DNA from: an uncultured Prevotella sp.
GTDB lineage: Bacteria; Bacteroidota; Bacteroidia; Bacteroidales; Bacteroidaceae
Assembly: GCA_900769275.1 (NCBI GenBank)
Contig: CAAGGA010000121.1
Coordinates: forward strand, 1 to 11,254
Direction: 5' to 3'
DNA length: 11,254 nucleotides
Shown here: positions 1-7,200 of the stretch, piece after piece
Position numbering within the stretch: the first letter of the stretch is position 1
How the letters are laid out: each line of letters begins with the position of its first letter
Program-made: the position numbers and the translations under genes
The notes under the pieces: model-generated
What the model saw: the letters and a program-made list of their open reading frames with translations, nothing else
Told to the model about the DNA's origin: nothing
The model's database searches: none

Positions 1-133
1 GTCGGCTCATCGGTCACGTAGCCCGCTACGCTCAATGGTCTTTACCCCCTCGGTTCCCCCGTTATCGGGGGACAGAAACCCTCTTCAACTTACAATTTGA
101 CCTCGAAAATAAATCCAAAACATGACAAAGCGA
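1..133 (+). repeat. Dispersed intergenic repeat, left copy
   Basis: Positions 47-133 match the reverse complement of 11167-11253 at 83 of 87 positions (mismatches at 49, 53, 100 and 121), so the same element stands at both edges in inverted orientation. It contains two compact hairpins: CGTAGC/GCTACG (17-22 with 25-30, 2-nt loop) and CCCCCG/CGGGGG (56-61 with 66-71, loop TTAT). Only the second lies inside the part seen in both copies, because the right copy is cut by the window edge. No TAnnTTTG promoter box is visible in it. In both places the element points toward the start of a housekeeping gene (pgeF here, miaB on the right). I infer a multi-copy extragenic element; two copies cannot show how many exist in the genome. 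Confidence 0.8.
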
Positions 134-210
134 GACTTGTCCGTAGGACCCACTGACCAGAGGGAAGGAGTTTCCTTGAGCATGCGAAAAATTAATGGAA
201 CCCACCTATA
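134..210 (+). repeat. Repeat continuation with a 57-bp in-frame insertion at the pgeF 5' end
   Basis: After position 133 the left copy carries 57 bp (134-190) missing from the right copy, then matches it again at 191-210 versus 11166-11147 (19 of 20 bases, ATTAAT.GAACCCACCTATA). The extra block begins after GCGA and its last bases repeat GCGA (184-187), a 4-bp direct repeat that could mark slippage or deletion. Because 57 is a multiple of three, the reading frame opened by ATG122 continues across it into PgeF. In the right copy the same frame closes after ten codons. The block supplies ATG182 and the AAGGAG ahead of it. Confidence 0.65.
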
Positions 211-1000
211 CAAAGTAATATCAAAAGAGAATATTCAGGAGTCAACCGATGGCTGCAAGCCATTGATTGATTCCTTGTTTTTTACCACAGACCGCACCAT
301 AGGCCGCTCTGCCGCACTGATACAGGAGGCGACAGGCAGGTTCATGCCGCCAGGTTCCGCCGCCGGGGAAAGGTCATTCCGCTTCGTCCGTCCGCATCAG
401 ACGCACTCCGACCGCATCCTCCGCATCACGGAAGACCTCTTCTCGCTCTCCGAAACGGAACGCGAGCAGCAGCTGGAGGGAATCGATGCCGTCATCAGCG
501 ACGTGCGCAATGCCTGCATAGGCATATCAACGGCAGACTGCATCCCCGTCCTCGTCCATGACAGCGCACACCATGCAGCCGCCGCAATACACGCAGGATG
601 GCGGGGGACGGCTAAACGTATCGTGGAGAAAACCATCAAGGAGATGTGCAGGACATTCGGCACAGACCCGGAGAAATGCCATGCCGTGATAGGTCCGGGC
701 ATCAGTCAGGAGAGCTTTGAAGTAGGCTGGGAAGTGCATGAAGCCTTCACGCAGGCAGGATTTCCCATGCAGGACTTCACCGTTGTCCTCCCCTCCAACG
801 ATGGAAACGGAACGAAACCGCACCTCGACCTGAAGGGGCTTAACCGCCTGCAGCTGCTTGCATCGGGACTCCTGCCGGAAAATATCGAAACAAGTCCCAT
901 AGACACGTTCACCGACCTCCGTTTCTTCTCGGCAAGAAGGGAGCAGAAAGGCGATGCAAAGTGCGGAAGAATACTCTCCGGCTTCATCCTCTTCCAATAA
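182..1000 (+). CDS. pgeF: Peptidoglycan editing factor PgeF / YfiH (laccase-domain, DUF152 family)
   Basis: The protein belongs to the YfiH/PgeF family of cytosolic laccase-fold proteins, first called polyphenol oxidases and now linked to correcting wrong residues in peptidoglycan precursors. Numbered from the ATG at 182 (272 residues), the family signatures are PHQTHS with metal ligand His75, TADCIPVLVHD with Cys120, AAIHAGWRGT with His137, IGPGISQESFEVG, and the C-terminal DLRFFSARREQ..CGRILSGFIL. The three metal ligands are all present. An in-frame ATG at 122 would add 20 residues, but those codons lie in the dispersed repeat and its 57-bp insertion. I prefer 182, which gives a family-like length and has AAGGAG 11 nt upstream (itself able to pair with TCCTT, 165-177). 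Even codons 4-10 from 182 match the repeat, so the N-terminus is uncertain; the core is not. No promoter was found. Confidence 0.93.
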   Translation: MRKINGTHLYKVISKENIQESTDGCKPLIDSLFFTTDRTIGRSAALIQEATGRFMPPGSAAGERSFRFVRPHQTHSDRILRITEDLFSLSETEREQQLEGIDAVISDVRNACIGISTADCIPVLVHDSAHHAAAAIHAGWRGTAKRIVEKTIKEMCRTFGTDPEKCHAVIGPGISQESFEVGWEVHEAFTQAGFPMQDFTVVLPSNDGNGTKPHLDLKGLNRLQLLASGLLPENIETSPIDTFTDLRFFSARREQKGDAKCGRILSGFILFQ

Positions 1001-1058
1001 ACAAAAACAAAAACAAAAAACAAAAACAAAAACCAATAACAAAAACAAAAACCAATAA
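994..1058. repeat. A-rich simple-sequence repeat (ACAAAA / CCAATAA units)
   Basis: Starting at the last codons of pgeF (CCAATAA contains its stop) the sequence is runs of ACAAAA-type hexamers punctuated by CCAATAA at 994, 1033 and 1052. The units at 1033 and 1052 are 19 bp apart with identical filling. Almost no complexity is present on the top strand apart from A and C. It occupies most of the gap between pgeF and the sensor-regulator, so length change by strand slippage would alter the leader of the regulator gene. Confidence 0.85.
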
Positions 1059-1079
1059 CCTAAAACCTAAAACCTAAAC
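1059..1079. repeat. Three tandem CCTAAAA heptamers
   Basis: CCTAAAA, CCTAAAA and CCTAAAC follow one another directly, ending 22 bp before the start codon of the sensor-regulator gene. The block is distinct from the ACAAAA run before it. It resembles eukaryotic telomere repeats only by chance. Confidence 0.75.
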
Positions 1080-1101
1080 CCCTCCACCGTAAGTTAAGCC
1101 T

Positions 1102-3516
1102 ATGAAGCAAGAAGTCAAAAACATTTTGTTTCTGCTCCTCCTGTTCCTGACATGCAGCATGGAAGCACAGCAGAGGACAGCGATAAATATACCTATCCCC
1201 CGATGGCACATGACACAGATGACGCAGGACAGGGAGGGAATGCTATGGTTTGCCACATGGAACGGGCTGTGTCGCTATGACGGCTATGACTTCGTGACGT
1301 TCAAGAACCGCCCCGGTGACGGCATGGACATACGCTCCGACCGAATCCGGGGCGTAGTCCTCGGCAAGGACGGAAACCTCTATTGCCGCGTGGAGGACGA
1401 GATATTCCGCTTCAACCTCACCACCTACCGCTACGAGCCGACCTCATACAAAGACCTGAAACCCGTGGAAATACCCGACTACGGCAGCACGAAAGACAAG
1501 CAGTCATACATCGACAGCGACGAGGCAAAGGACATACAGCGCGTCTTCACCGACCGGCAAGGCAACGTATGGCTGCTGAGAAAATACGGCGCATCAAAGA
1601 TAGTAAAATCCAATCCGCCGATGCAATACCTCGATGCCGTAAGCAGGAAAACCGTGAGATGCCTCTACCACGACAGCCACAACCGGCAGATATGGATAGG
1701 AACCAAGGAGGACGGCATTGTAACCATCATTGACGAGAACGCCAACCTCATCGGCTACCTCAACCGAAACGGAAAGATAACCAGTAGCCCGGAGTACGTC
1801 TTTCCCGCATACAGCATGGTAAGAACCTCGCCGAAGACACTGTGGATAGGCACGAAACCAGACGGACTCTACCGCCTTCATCAGGAGACTCCCCTCTCCT
1901 ACCGCCTGGAAAAGATGCCCTCCACCCTCTTCCCCACCGACAATATCTACGACATGAAGACCGACAGACAGGGACGGCTGTGGCTTTCCACCCACGGAGA
2001 GGGCATATACGTCTGCGACAACCCAGAAGCGGAGACCCCGGTCTTCACCTCTCTCGCACACCTCATGAAAGGCATGAAGGAAGAGGCACTCAAGGTAAGG
2101 CGCATTTATCCCATGCCGGACGGCAGACGAGTGATCGCCGCCACCGTCGGAGGACTGCTGGTCATTGACAGCATCGCAGGCAATGACCCGAACCTATACC
2201 ACGTCACCCTCCACCGCAGAGAGCCGGACAGGGCGGCAAGTCTCAGCAACTCCGCCACGATGAACATCATCATTCCCGAAAAGGAAGGAGACATACTGTA
2301 CGTCAGTACCGAAAGCGGAGGTGTCAACGAGTTGCTGTCCGAGAGCCTTTCCGAGGAGCATCTCACGTTCCGACACCTCGGGCAGGAACAGGGAATATGT
2401 CCCGATAACGCGCTGAGCATCACAAGAATGGGAGACAACGTGCTCATCATCTCCCTCGACGAAGTAACCATCTACAGCCCATCTACCGGGAAATCACGCA
2501 GCTACAACACGCATTTCTGGTGCGCCCCGCTCCTCTTCTCCGAAGTATCACCGCTGCGCCTGAATGACGGCAGGTGGCTGCTCGCACTGCAGCAGGGCCT
2601 GATCGTCGTCCCGGAAAAGGCATGGAATCAGAAAACATACGTGCCGAAAATCGCCATTTCATCGATAAAAACCGAAAAAAATGAGATAAGATATGACGTC
2701 ACCTCCATCGACACCATCACCCTGTCGAGCGACGAACGCAACGTGACCATCAGCTTTGCAGCACTTGACTTCAGCGCAGAACAGCACCTGAAATACCAGA
2801 CAAAGTTCAACGATGCGGAATGGTCTGCCCCCTCTGAAAACCACGCCATCGGCCTATATGACCTCACACCCGGCGAACACACCCTGCAGATACGAAGCAC
2901 CAACGCCCAGGGACTGTGGACAGACAACGTCCGCACACTGCATATCACAATCCACCCACACTGGTATGAGACCGTCATCGCACAGATATTCTACGTGCTC
3001 CTGCTCATCATCATCGTCTCCGGAGGCACATACCTTATTATATATATACGCACACTGGACCGTGAACGCCGCGAGACCCTCGAAGCATACCTCGCCCTGC
3101 TGCATAAATCCAGCGTGCAGGAAACCGAAAACAAGGAAGAAATCATATCGCAGGAAATACCCTACAGCATACCTGCAAGCAAGCAAAACCCGGAGGATGA
3201 TGCTTTCATGGCAAAAATCCTGACATACGTGGAGAAAAACATCCCCAACAGCGATGCCAGCGTAGAGGACATGGCGGATGCGGTGGCAATGTCGAGAAGC
3301 AGCCTGACAAGGAAGACAAAACATCTCCTCGGCATAACCCCCGCAGAACTGCTGCGTGAAGCCAGGATGAAGCACGCCTGCCAACTTCTGGGCGACAATA
3401 CCCACCGCACGACCTCCGAGGTAGCCTATGCCTGCGGCTTCTCTGACCCGAAATACTTCGCCAAATGCTTCAGGGCATCCGTAGGAGTAAGTCCCAAGAA
3501 CTACGGAAAGGAATAG
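1102..3516 (+). CDS. Membrane-spanning propeller/Y_Y_Y sensor with AraC-type DNA-binding domain (HTCS-like, no kinase or receiver)
   Basis: The 804-residue protein starts with a hydrophobic signal peptide (residues 1-22, ending SMEA). Residues about 35-520 are two-component-regulator propeller repeats with typical blade phrases (GMLWFATWNGLCRYD, QIWIGTKEDGI, TLWIGTKPDGLYRL, GRLWLSTHGEGIYV). A Y_Y_Y domain follows at about 550-623, then one transmembrane helix at about 627-652. The cytoplasmic part is a short charged linker (about 653-697) and an AraC-family helix-turn-helix domain (about 699-804, with ASVEDMADAVAMSRSSL and SEVAYACGFSDPKYFAKCFR). Bacteroidetes hybrid two-component systems share this sensor and DNA-binding end but carry histidine kinase, ATPase and receiver domains between them; here the linker is far too short for those. 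It is therefore probably a one-component regulator that binds DNA from the inner membrane, with a glycan fragment as the likely periplasmic ligand. The downstream pectin esterase is its likely target. Confidence 0.92.
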   Translation: MKQEVKNILFLLLLFLTCSMEAQQRTAINIPIPRWHMTQMTQDREGMLWFATWNGLCRYDGYDFVTFKNRPGDGMDIRSDRIRGVVLGKDGNLYCRVEDEIFRFNLTTYRYEPTSYKDLKPVEIPDYGSTKDKQSYIDSDEAKDIQRVFTDRQGNVWLLRKYGASKIVKSNPPMQYLDAVSRKTVRCLYHDSHNRQIWIGTKEDGIVTIIDENANLIGYLNRNGKITSSPEYVFPAYSMVRTSPKTLWIGTKPDGLYRLHQETPLSYRLEKMPSTLFPTDNIYDMKTDRQGRLWLSTHGEGIYVCDNPEAETPVFTSLAHLMKGMKEEALKVRRIYPMPDGRRVIAATVGGLLVIDSIAGNDPNLYHVTLHRREPDRAASLSNSATMNIIIPEKEGDILYVSTESGGVNELLSESLSEEHLTFRHLGQEQGICPDNALSITRMGDNVLIISLDEVTIYSPSTGKSRSYNTHFWCAPLLFSEVSPLRLNDGRWLLALQQGLIVVPEKAWNQKTYVPKIAISSIKTEKNEIRYDVTSIDTITLSSDERNVTISFAALDFSAEQHLKYQTKFNDAEWSAPSENHAIGLYDLTPGEHTLQIRSTNAQGLWTDNVRTLHITIHPHWYETVIAQIFYVLLLIIIVSGGTYLIIYIRTLDRERRETLEAYLALLHKSSVQETENKEEIISQEIPYSIPASKQNPEDDAFMAKILTYVEKNIPNSDASVEDMADAVAMSRSSLTRKTKHLLGITPAELLREARMKHACQLLGDNTHRTTSEVAYACGFSDPKYFAKCFRASVGVSPKNYGKE

Positions 3517-3523
3517 GACAAAA

Positions 3524-3630
3524 ACGAACTCATAGATATTACCCGGTAAAAGCATTGATATTACAGTGTAAAAGCGTTGATATTACCTTGTAAAAGCGCC
3601 GCTATTGCAAGGTAATATCAACGCTTTTTG
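3524..3630. repeat. 22-bp tandem repeat array with an inverted terminal copy
   Basis: The octamer GTAAAAGC recurs at 3546, 3568 and 3590, and GATATTAC at 3535, 3557 and 3579, giving an exact 22-bp period. The first copy keeps only its tail and the third is diverged (GCCGCTATTG in place of GTTGATATTA). A final copy at 3608-3628 is inverted. The array begins 7 bp after the stop codon of the sensor-regulator gene and has no spacer units, so it is not CRISPR-like. Confidence 0.85.
3570..3630 (+). terminator. Long hairpin, possible intrinsic terminator of the sensor-regulator gene
   Basis: Positions 3570-3590 are a perfect 21-bp reverse complement of 3608-3628, with a 17-nt loop that holds the third repeat unit. 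The right arm ends in a run of five T. The stem is AT-rich and the T-run is partly inside it, so terminator activity is plausible rather than certain. The hairpin is formed by one direct and one inverted unit of the 22-bp array. Confidence 0.5.
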
Positions 3631-3640
3631 TATCACATTG

Positions 3641-3888
3641 GTTCACAATGCCTTACAAGACCGTTAGCAGACAGTCGGCAATAGGACAAAATAATCATCG
3701 GCATACGACGGCAGATGGCTTCCTGAACAACGGACTGCACCATACAACACAGCAGAAGCACAACGGAAACGTGACAGCACAGAAGCATCAGAAAGGGATG
3801 CACATGCTGACACAAAAGCAGACAACATATCATCACACAACAAGAGAAAAGGGAAGAAAAATGCGCCAATGAGGCAAATAACTGCACC
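3641..3888. other. Non-coding stretch upstream of the esterase operator
   Basis: No gene is supported here. Open frames exist on both strands (3648-3872 on +, 3633-3935 on -), but their products are low-complexity (His/Gln/Lys-rich and Cys/Leu/Val-rich) with no recognisable domain. I see no tRNA, no -7 box and no strong hairpin in this part. Confidence 0.6.
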
Positions 3889-3929
3889 TTTGACGTATTT
3901 TTCTCCCCTTTTGACGCAATTTTACCCCA
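3889..3929 (+). promoter_or_regulatory. Candidate AraC-type operator: two direct repeats spaced 21 bp
   Basis: TTTGACG occurs at 3889-3895 and again at 3910-3916, each followed by an AT-rich stretch and then CCCC (TTTGACGTATTTTTCTCCCC and TTTGACGCAATTTTACCCC). A 21-bp offset puts both half-sites on the same face of the helix, the usual layout for AraC-family activators. The second half-site ends 19 bp before the -7 box, covering the -33 region. The binding protein is inferred to be the adjacent AraC-domain sensor. Confidence 0.55.
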
Positions 3930-3948
3930 TTTCATCGGAAAATCTTAA

Positions 3949-3956
3949 TACCTTTG
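3949..3956 (+). promoter_or_regulatory. Bacteroidales -7 promoter box of the pectin esterase gene
   Basis: TACCTTTG fits the TAnnTTTG -7 consensus of Bacteroides-type primary sigma factors exactly. There is no good TTTG -33 element at the normal distance (nearest is TTTC at 3930-3933), which fits a promoter that needs an activator. Transcription would begin near 3961-3965, leaving a leader of roughly 265 nt before the ATG at 4227. Confidence 0.6.
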
Positions 3957-4018
3957 CCAACGCTTAACTTACTATACAAAACTAACTACTATCATTACTG
4001 ACTAACTAACTATTTATT

Positions 4019-4056
4019 ACTACCCGGCAAATTCCGTGACGGAACAGCCGGGTAGT
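4019..4056 (+). promoter_or_regulatory. Nested hairpin in the esterase gene leader
   Basis: The outer stem ACTACCCGGC (4019-4028) pairs perfectly with GCCGGGTAGT (4047-4056). Inside it TTCCG (4032-4036) pairs with CGGAA (4040-4044) around a TGA loop, so the two stems stack with short internal bulges. This is the most GC-rich and stable fold in an otherwise A-rich leader. It is not followed by a T-run, so it is not a simple intrinsic terminator. Confidence 0.7.
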
Positions 4057-4059
4057 TGT

Positions 4060-4133
4060 CAATTACAGGGGGAAAAGAAAATGGCATGACAGGAAAACTG
4101 CAAAAGCCTTACGGACACTAAAACCTGTAATTG
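4060..4133 (+). promoter_or_regulatory. Second, long-range stem in the esterase gene leader
   Basis: CAATTACAGG (4060-4069) is perfectly complementary to CCTGTAATTG (4124-4133), enclosing 54 nt. It begins 3 nt after the nested hairpin, so the two would stack as consecutive helices. The remaining leader to 4226 is A-rich, which suits ribosome loading in Bacteroidetes. No known riboswitch class is recognised. Confidence 0.5.
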
Positions 4134-4226
4134 CAAATGCAAGAACCAGCTACCGAAACTGCAAAGCCCACAATGACCATCACAGAATATAAATAATGAC
4201 AGAATAAACTACAACTACCTATCACT

Positions 4227-7200
4227 ATGACAACCGCAGGCAACCTTACGAGACAACTGCTGTCCGCCCTAATCTGCCTCCTCACCGTTACCGCAATGCC
4301 GGCAGCGGCAGGCAAGAAGAAAGTACACACCATCGGCGACTCCACCATGGCTGACTATGCCACCGACGGAAGCACCGACAAACGAGGATGGGCACAGATG
4401 CTGCAACAGTTCTTCAACACGGACAACATCACGGTGAACAACCGCGGAAAAAGCGGGGCCTCCAGCAAATCATTCTACAAAGAGAGCGCATACTGGCCCA
4501 CGCTGAAGAGCGGAGGCAGCGACGAGATGCAGGCAGGAGACTACCTCCTCATACAGTTTGCACACAACGACGAGAAGACACAGGGCACCGACGGCGACGA
4601 ACTGAAAGCCTATTACACCGCAAAAGGTGACGCCGCTACCGCTGCCACCGTAGATTACCGGGGCACGACAGCATTTGACACCTATAAAAAATACATACGC
4701 GCATATATCAATGAAGCCAAGGCAATGGGCGTGACACCCATCGTCGTCGGACCGATATGCCGCAAATACTTCACGTCCGGCGACAAGGACATCTCCCGAA
4801 CGGGCAGGCATGACCTCGGCGACAGCTTCAGCCTGCTGAAAGACGGACAGCTGCTGACCGGTCAGAGCGTGCCTGCCAGTGACGATACATACGACTATGT
4901 GGCGTCAGCAAAGGCAGTGGCAGAGGAATATGACGACGTGCCGTTCATCGACCTTACCACGCTTACAGCCAACCTTTACCTGAAATACGGCAGTGCATAC
5001 TGCACCGCCAACCTCTTCTGCTCAGGAGACAACACCCATCCTGCTGCCCTCGGAGCCACGCTGATAGCAAGGGAGTTCGCACAACAGCTCAAGATTCAGG
5101 CACAGTCGGAGACTGACGCAAAGAAGAAAGCCGTGCTTGAGGGACTCGCCAAGGAAGTCATCGTAAGCAACGAGATAACATTCAACCCCACATCCGGCGA
5201 CTTCGGCGAGGCATACATCGGCATGAACGTCACAAGAGAGTACAACATCTCCGCCTTCGGACTTGCCGCAGAGAGCGGCACGTTCACCATATCCGCCACC
5301 GAGGGCTTCCTGCTCTCCACCGACAAGAAAGACTGGACCTCATCAATCGAAGCAGATTACTCAGGCTACAGCCTCATCGCAACGGTATATGTCCGCGCCG
5401 CCGTCACCGCACAGGGGAAGACCGAAGGCACTCTCACGGCCTCTGACGGCACCAACAGCAAGACCCTCCCACTCTCAGTAAGCGGAATAAGCATGGCTGG
5501 AGGCGAGGAAACCACCTGCACATGGCATCTGAACAGCACCTCGACGGCAGGCGACAGCCACGTTCTCACGGCTCTCGACGAGACAGCAAGCGAACTGGAA
5601 ATCATGGGCGTAGTGACACCCGAGGGACACTCACCGATGCAATATCTTGGCATTAAGGGCGGTACATGGCCCGCAGGAGAGATAGACGAGGTATCGACAC
5701 GCTACGTGCAGTTCCAGATGACCGTCCCCTCCGACAAGACATTCAACCTCGACCGCATATCATTCGACGTATGCGGATGGGGAGGAAACACCGTCAGCTA
5801 CCACGCATACTACGCCACAAAGTCCGATTTCTCCGATCAGACACTTATCGGCGAGGGACTGTCGCTCAAGGCAAAGGAACCGGTCAGCGTGACAAAGGAC
5901 GTGGTAAGGAAACTGGAGGAGGGAGAAAGCGTCTATATCCGCATCTACCCATGGCTCAATGCCCTCACCTCCACCGCCACAGGAAAGTACATCGCACTCT
6001 CCGACGTGACGCTCCACGGCACCGTCTCCGAAGCCGGAGCAGAGACAATCACCATAAGCGACGCTGCGATAACATTCCCATTCGCTGATTCGGAAGACAA
6101 GATGGGCGATGCCGTATATGGAAACATCGAGACGGAAGCCTGCCTCTCTACACCGGAAGTCAAACTGGGAACATCCCTAAAAATCAGCGGCACGCGCTCT
6201 CTCGGTGACGTTGCCACGGCACTAAAAGTGCAGAACATCTCAGGAAGCAGCCTGGGCACGTCACCAAGCGATGCACAGTCCGTCATCTTCACCATACGTC
6301 CGGCAGACGGCTTCACCTTTATCCCCACCGCAATAGAGTTCGGAGCCAGCCGCATAGGCACCTCGGGAGGTAATGTAGGCGTGACGATAGAGGGTAAGGA
6401 CGGCACGAAAAACCTCGGCACGTTCACCGCCCTGGGTTCATACAAGCCCGCTGACGGAAAGACATTCTGGGGATATTACACCTCTGACATTGACGGAGTA
6501 TCAGGCAACGCCGACCAGCCCATAAGGGTAAAACTGAGTCTTCTCGGACTCGGTAGTAACAAAGAGATTGCCCTGAACAACGTCAAAGTGACAGGAACGC
6601 TCTCCGGCAGCCATACTGCCACGACGAAATACACCCTGCAATACACCGTATCACCGGCGGATGCCGGCACTGTCACGGTGGAACCGCGCCTTGATGCCTA
6701 CAAGGAGGGAAGCGAAGTGACCGTAACAGCGCAGAAGAACTTCGGCTATCGCTTCGTGAAATGGATGGAAGGGGACACTCAGTTCTCCGCAAAGGCAACC
6801 AAGACCATCACCATGGACAGAGACAGAAGCATCACGGCAGTCTTCGAACCCGTCCCCGTATATACCGTAAAGACCTCCGCCGTGAACGATATGGAGAAGC
6901 CTCTCGGCAGCATTACCCTTTCTCCCGACGAGCACCAAGGCAGATATGAGGAGGGAGAAACGGTCACCGTCACCGCCAACGAGACAAGGATAATGAAGTT
7001 CGCTGGATGGAAAGACAACTTCATGAACCACTCCGTGACCACTGCCACGCGGGAGATAACCGTCTCACAGGACATGGAAATCGTGGGCGAGTTCGAGATA
7101 CAGGACTTTATCGCAGTCTTTGATGCCTCCTCCGTCAATGCCTACGCCAGCGCATCCAACTACCCGTTCAATGCCGACGTGACATGGGATGAGCAGCGCA

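Noticed and set aside
3..125. Open frame through the left repeat, giving a peptide ending RGTETLFNLQFDLENKSKT that overlaps ATG122 as ATGA
   Set aside because: The right copy has the same frame, but three of the four substitutions between copies change the amino acid, so nothing suggests selection on a protein. No start codon is seen in the window.
2854..3555. 233-codon open frame antisense to the end of the sensor-regulator
   Set aside because: The + strand frame has clear transmembrane and AraC domains; the antisense product has none and is a coding shadow.
3648..3872. 74-codon open frame on the + strand before the esterase promoter
   Set aside because: The product is His/Gln/Lys-rich with no domain, and it ends just before the operator candidate. 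Best read as non-coding.
3633..3935. 100-codon hydrophobic open frame on the - strand
   Set aside because: It is Cys/Leu/Val-rich because it reads an A/C-rich strand backwards, and it covers the operator and part of the repeat hairpin. No supporting start context.
4081..4089. Start-stop mini-frame ATG GCA TGA in the esterase leader
   Set aside because: Two codons occur easily by chance and nothing shows it is translated; it lies inside the long-range stem loop.
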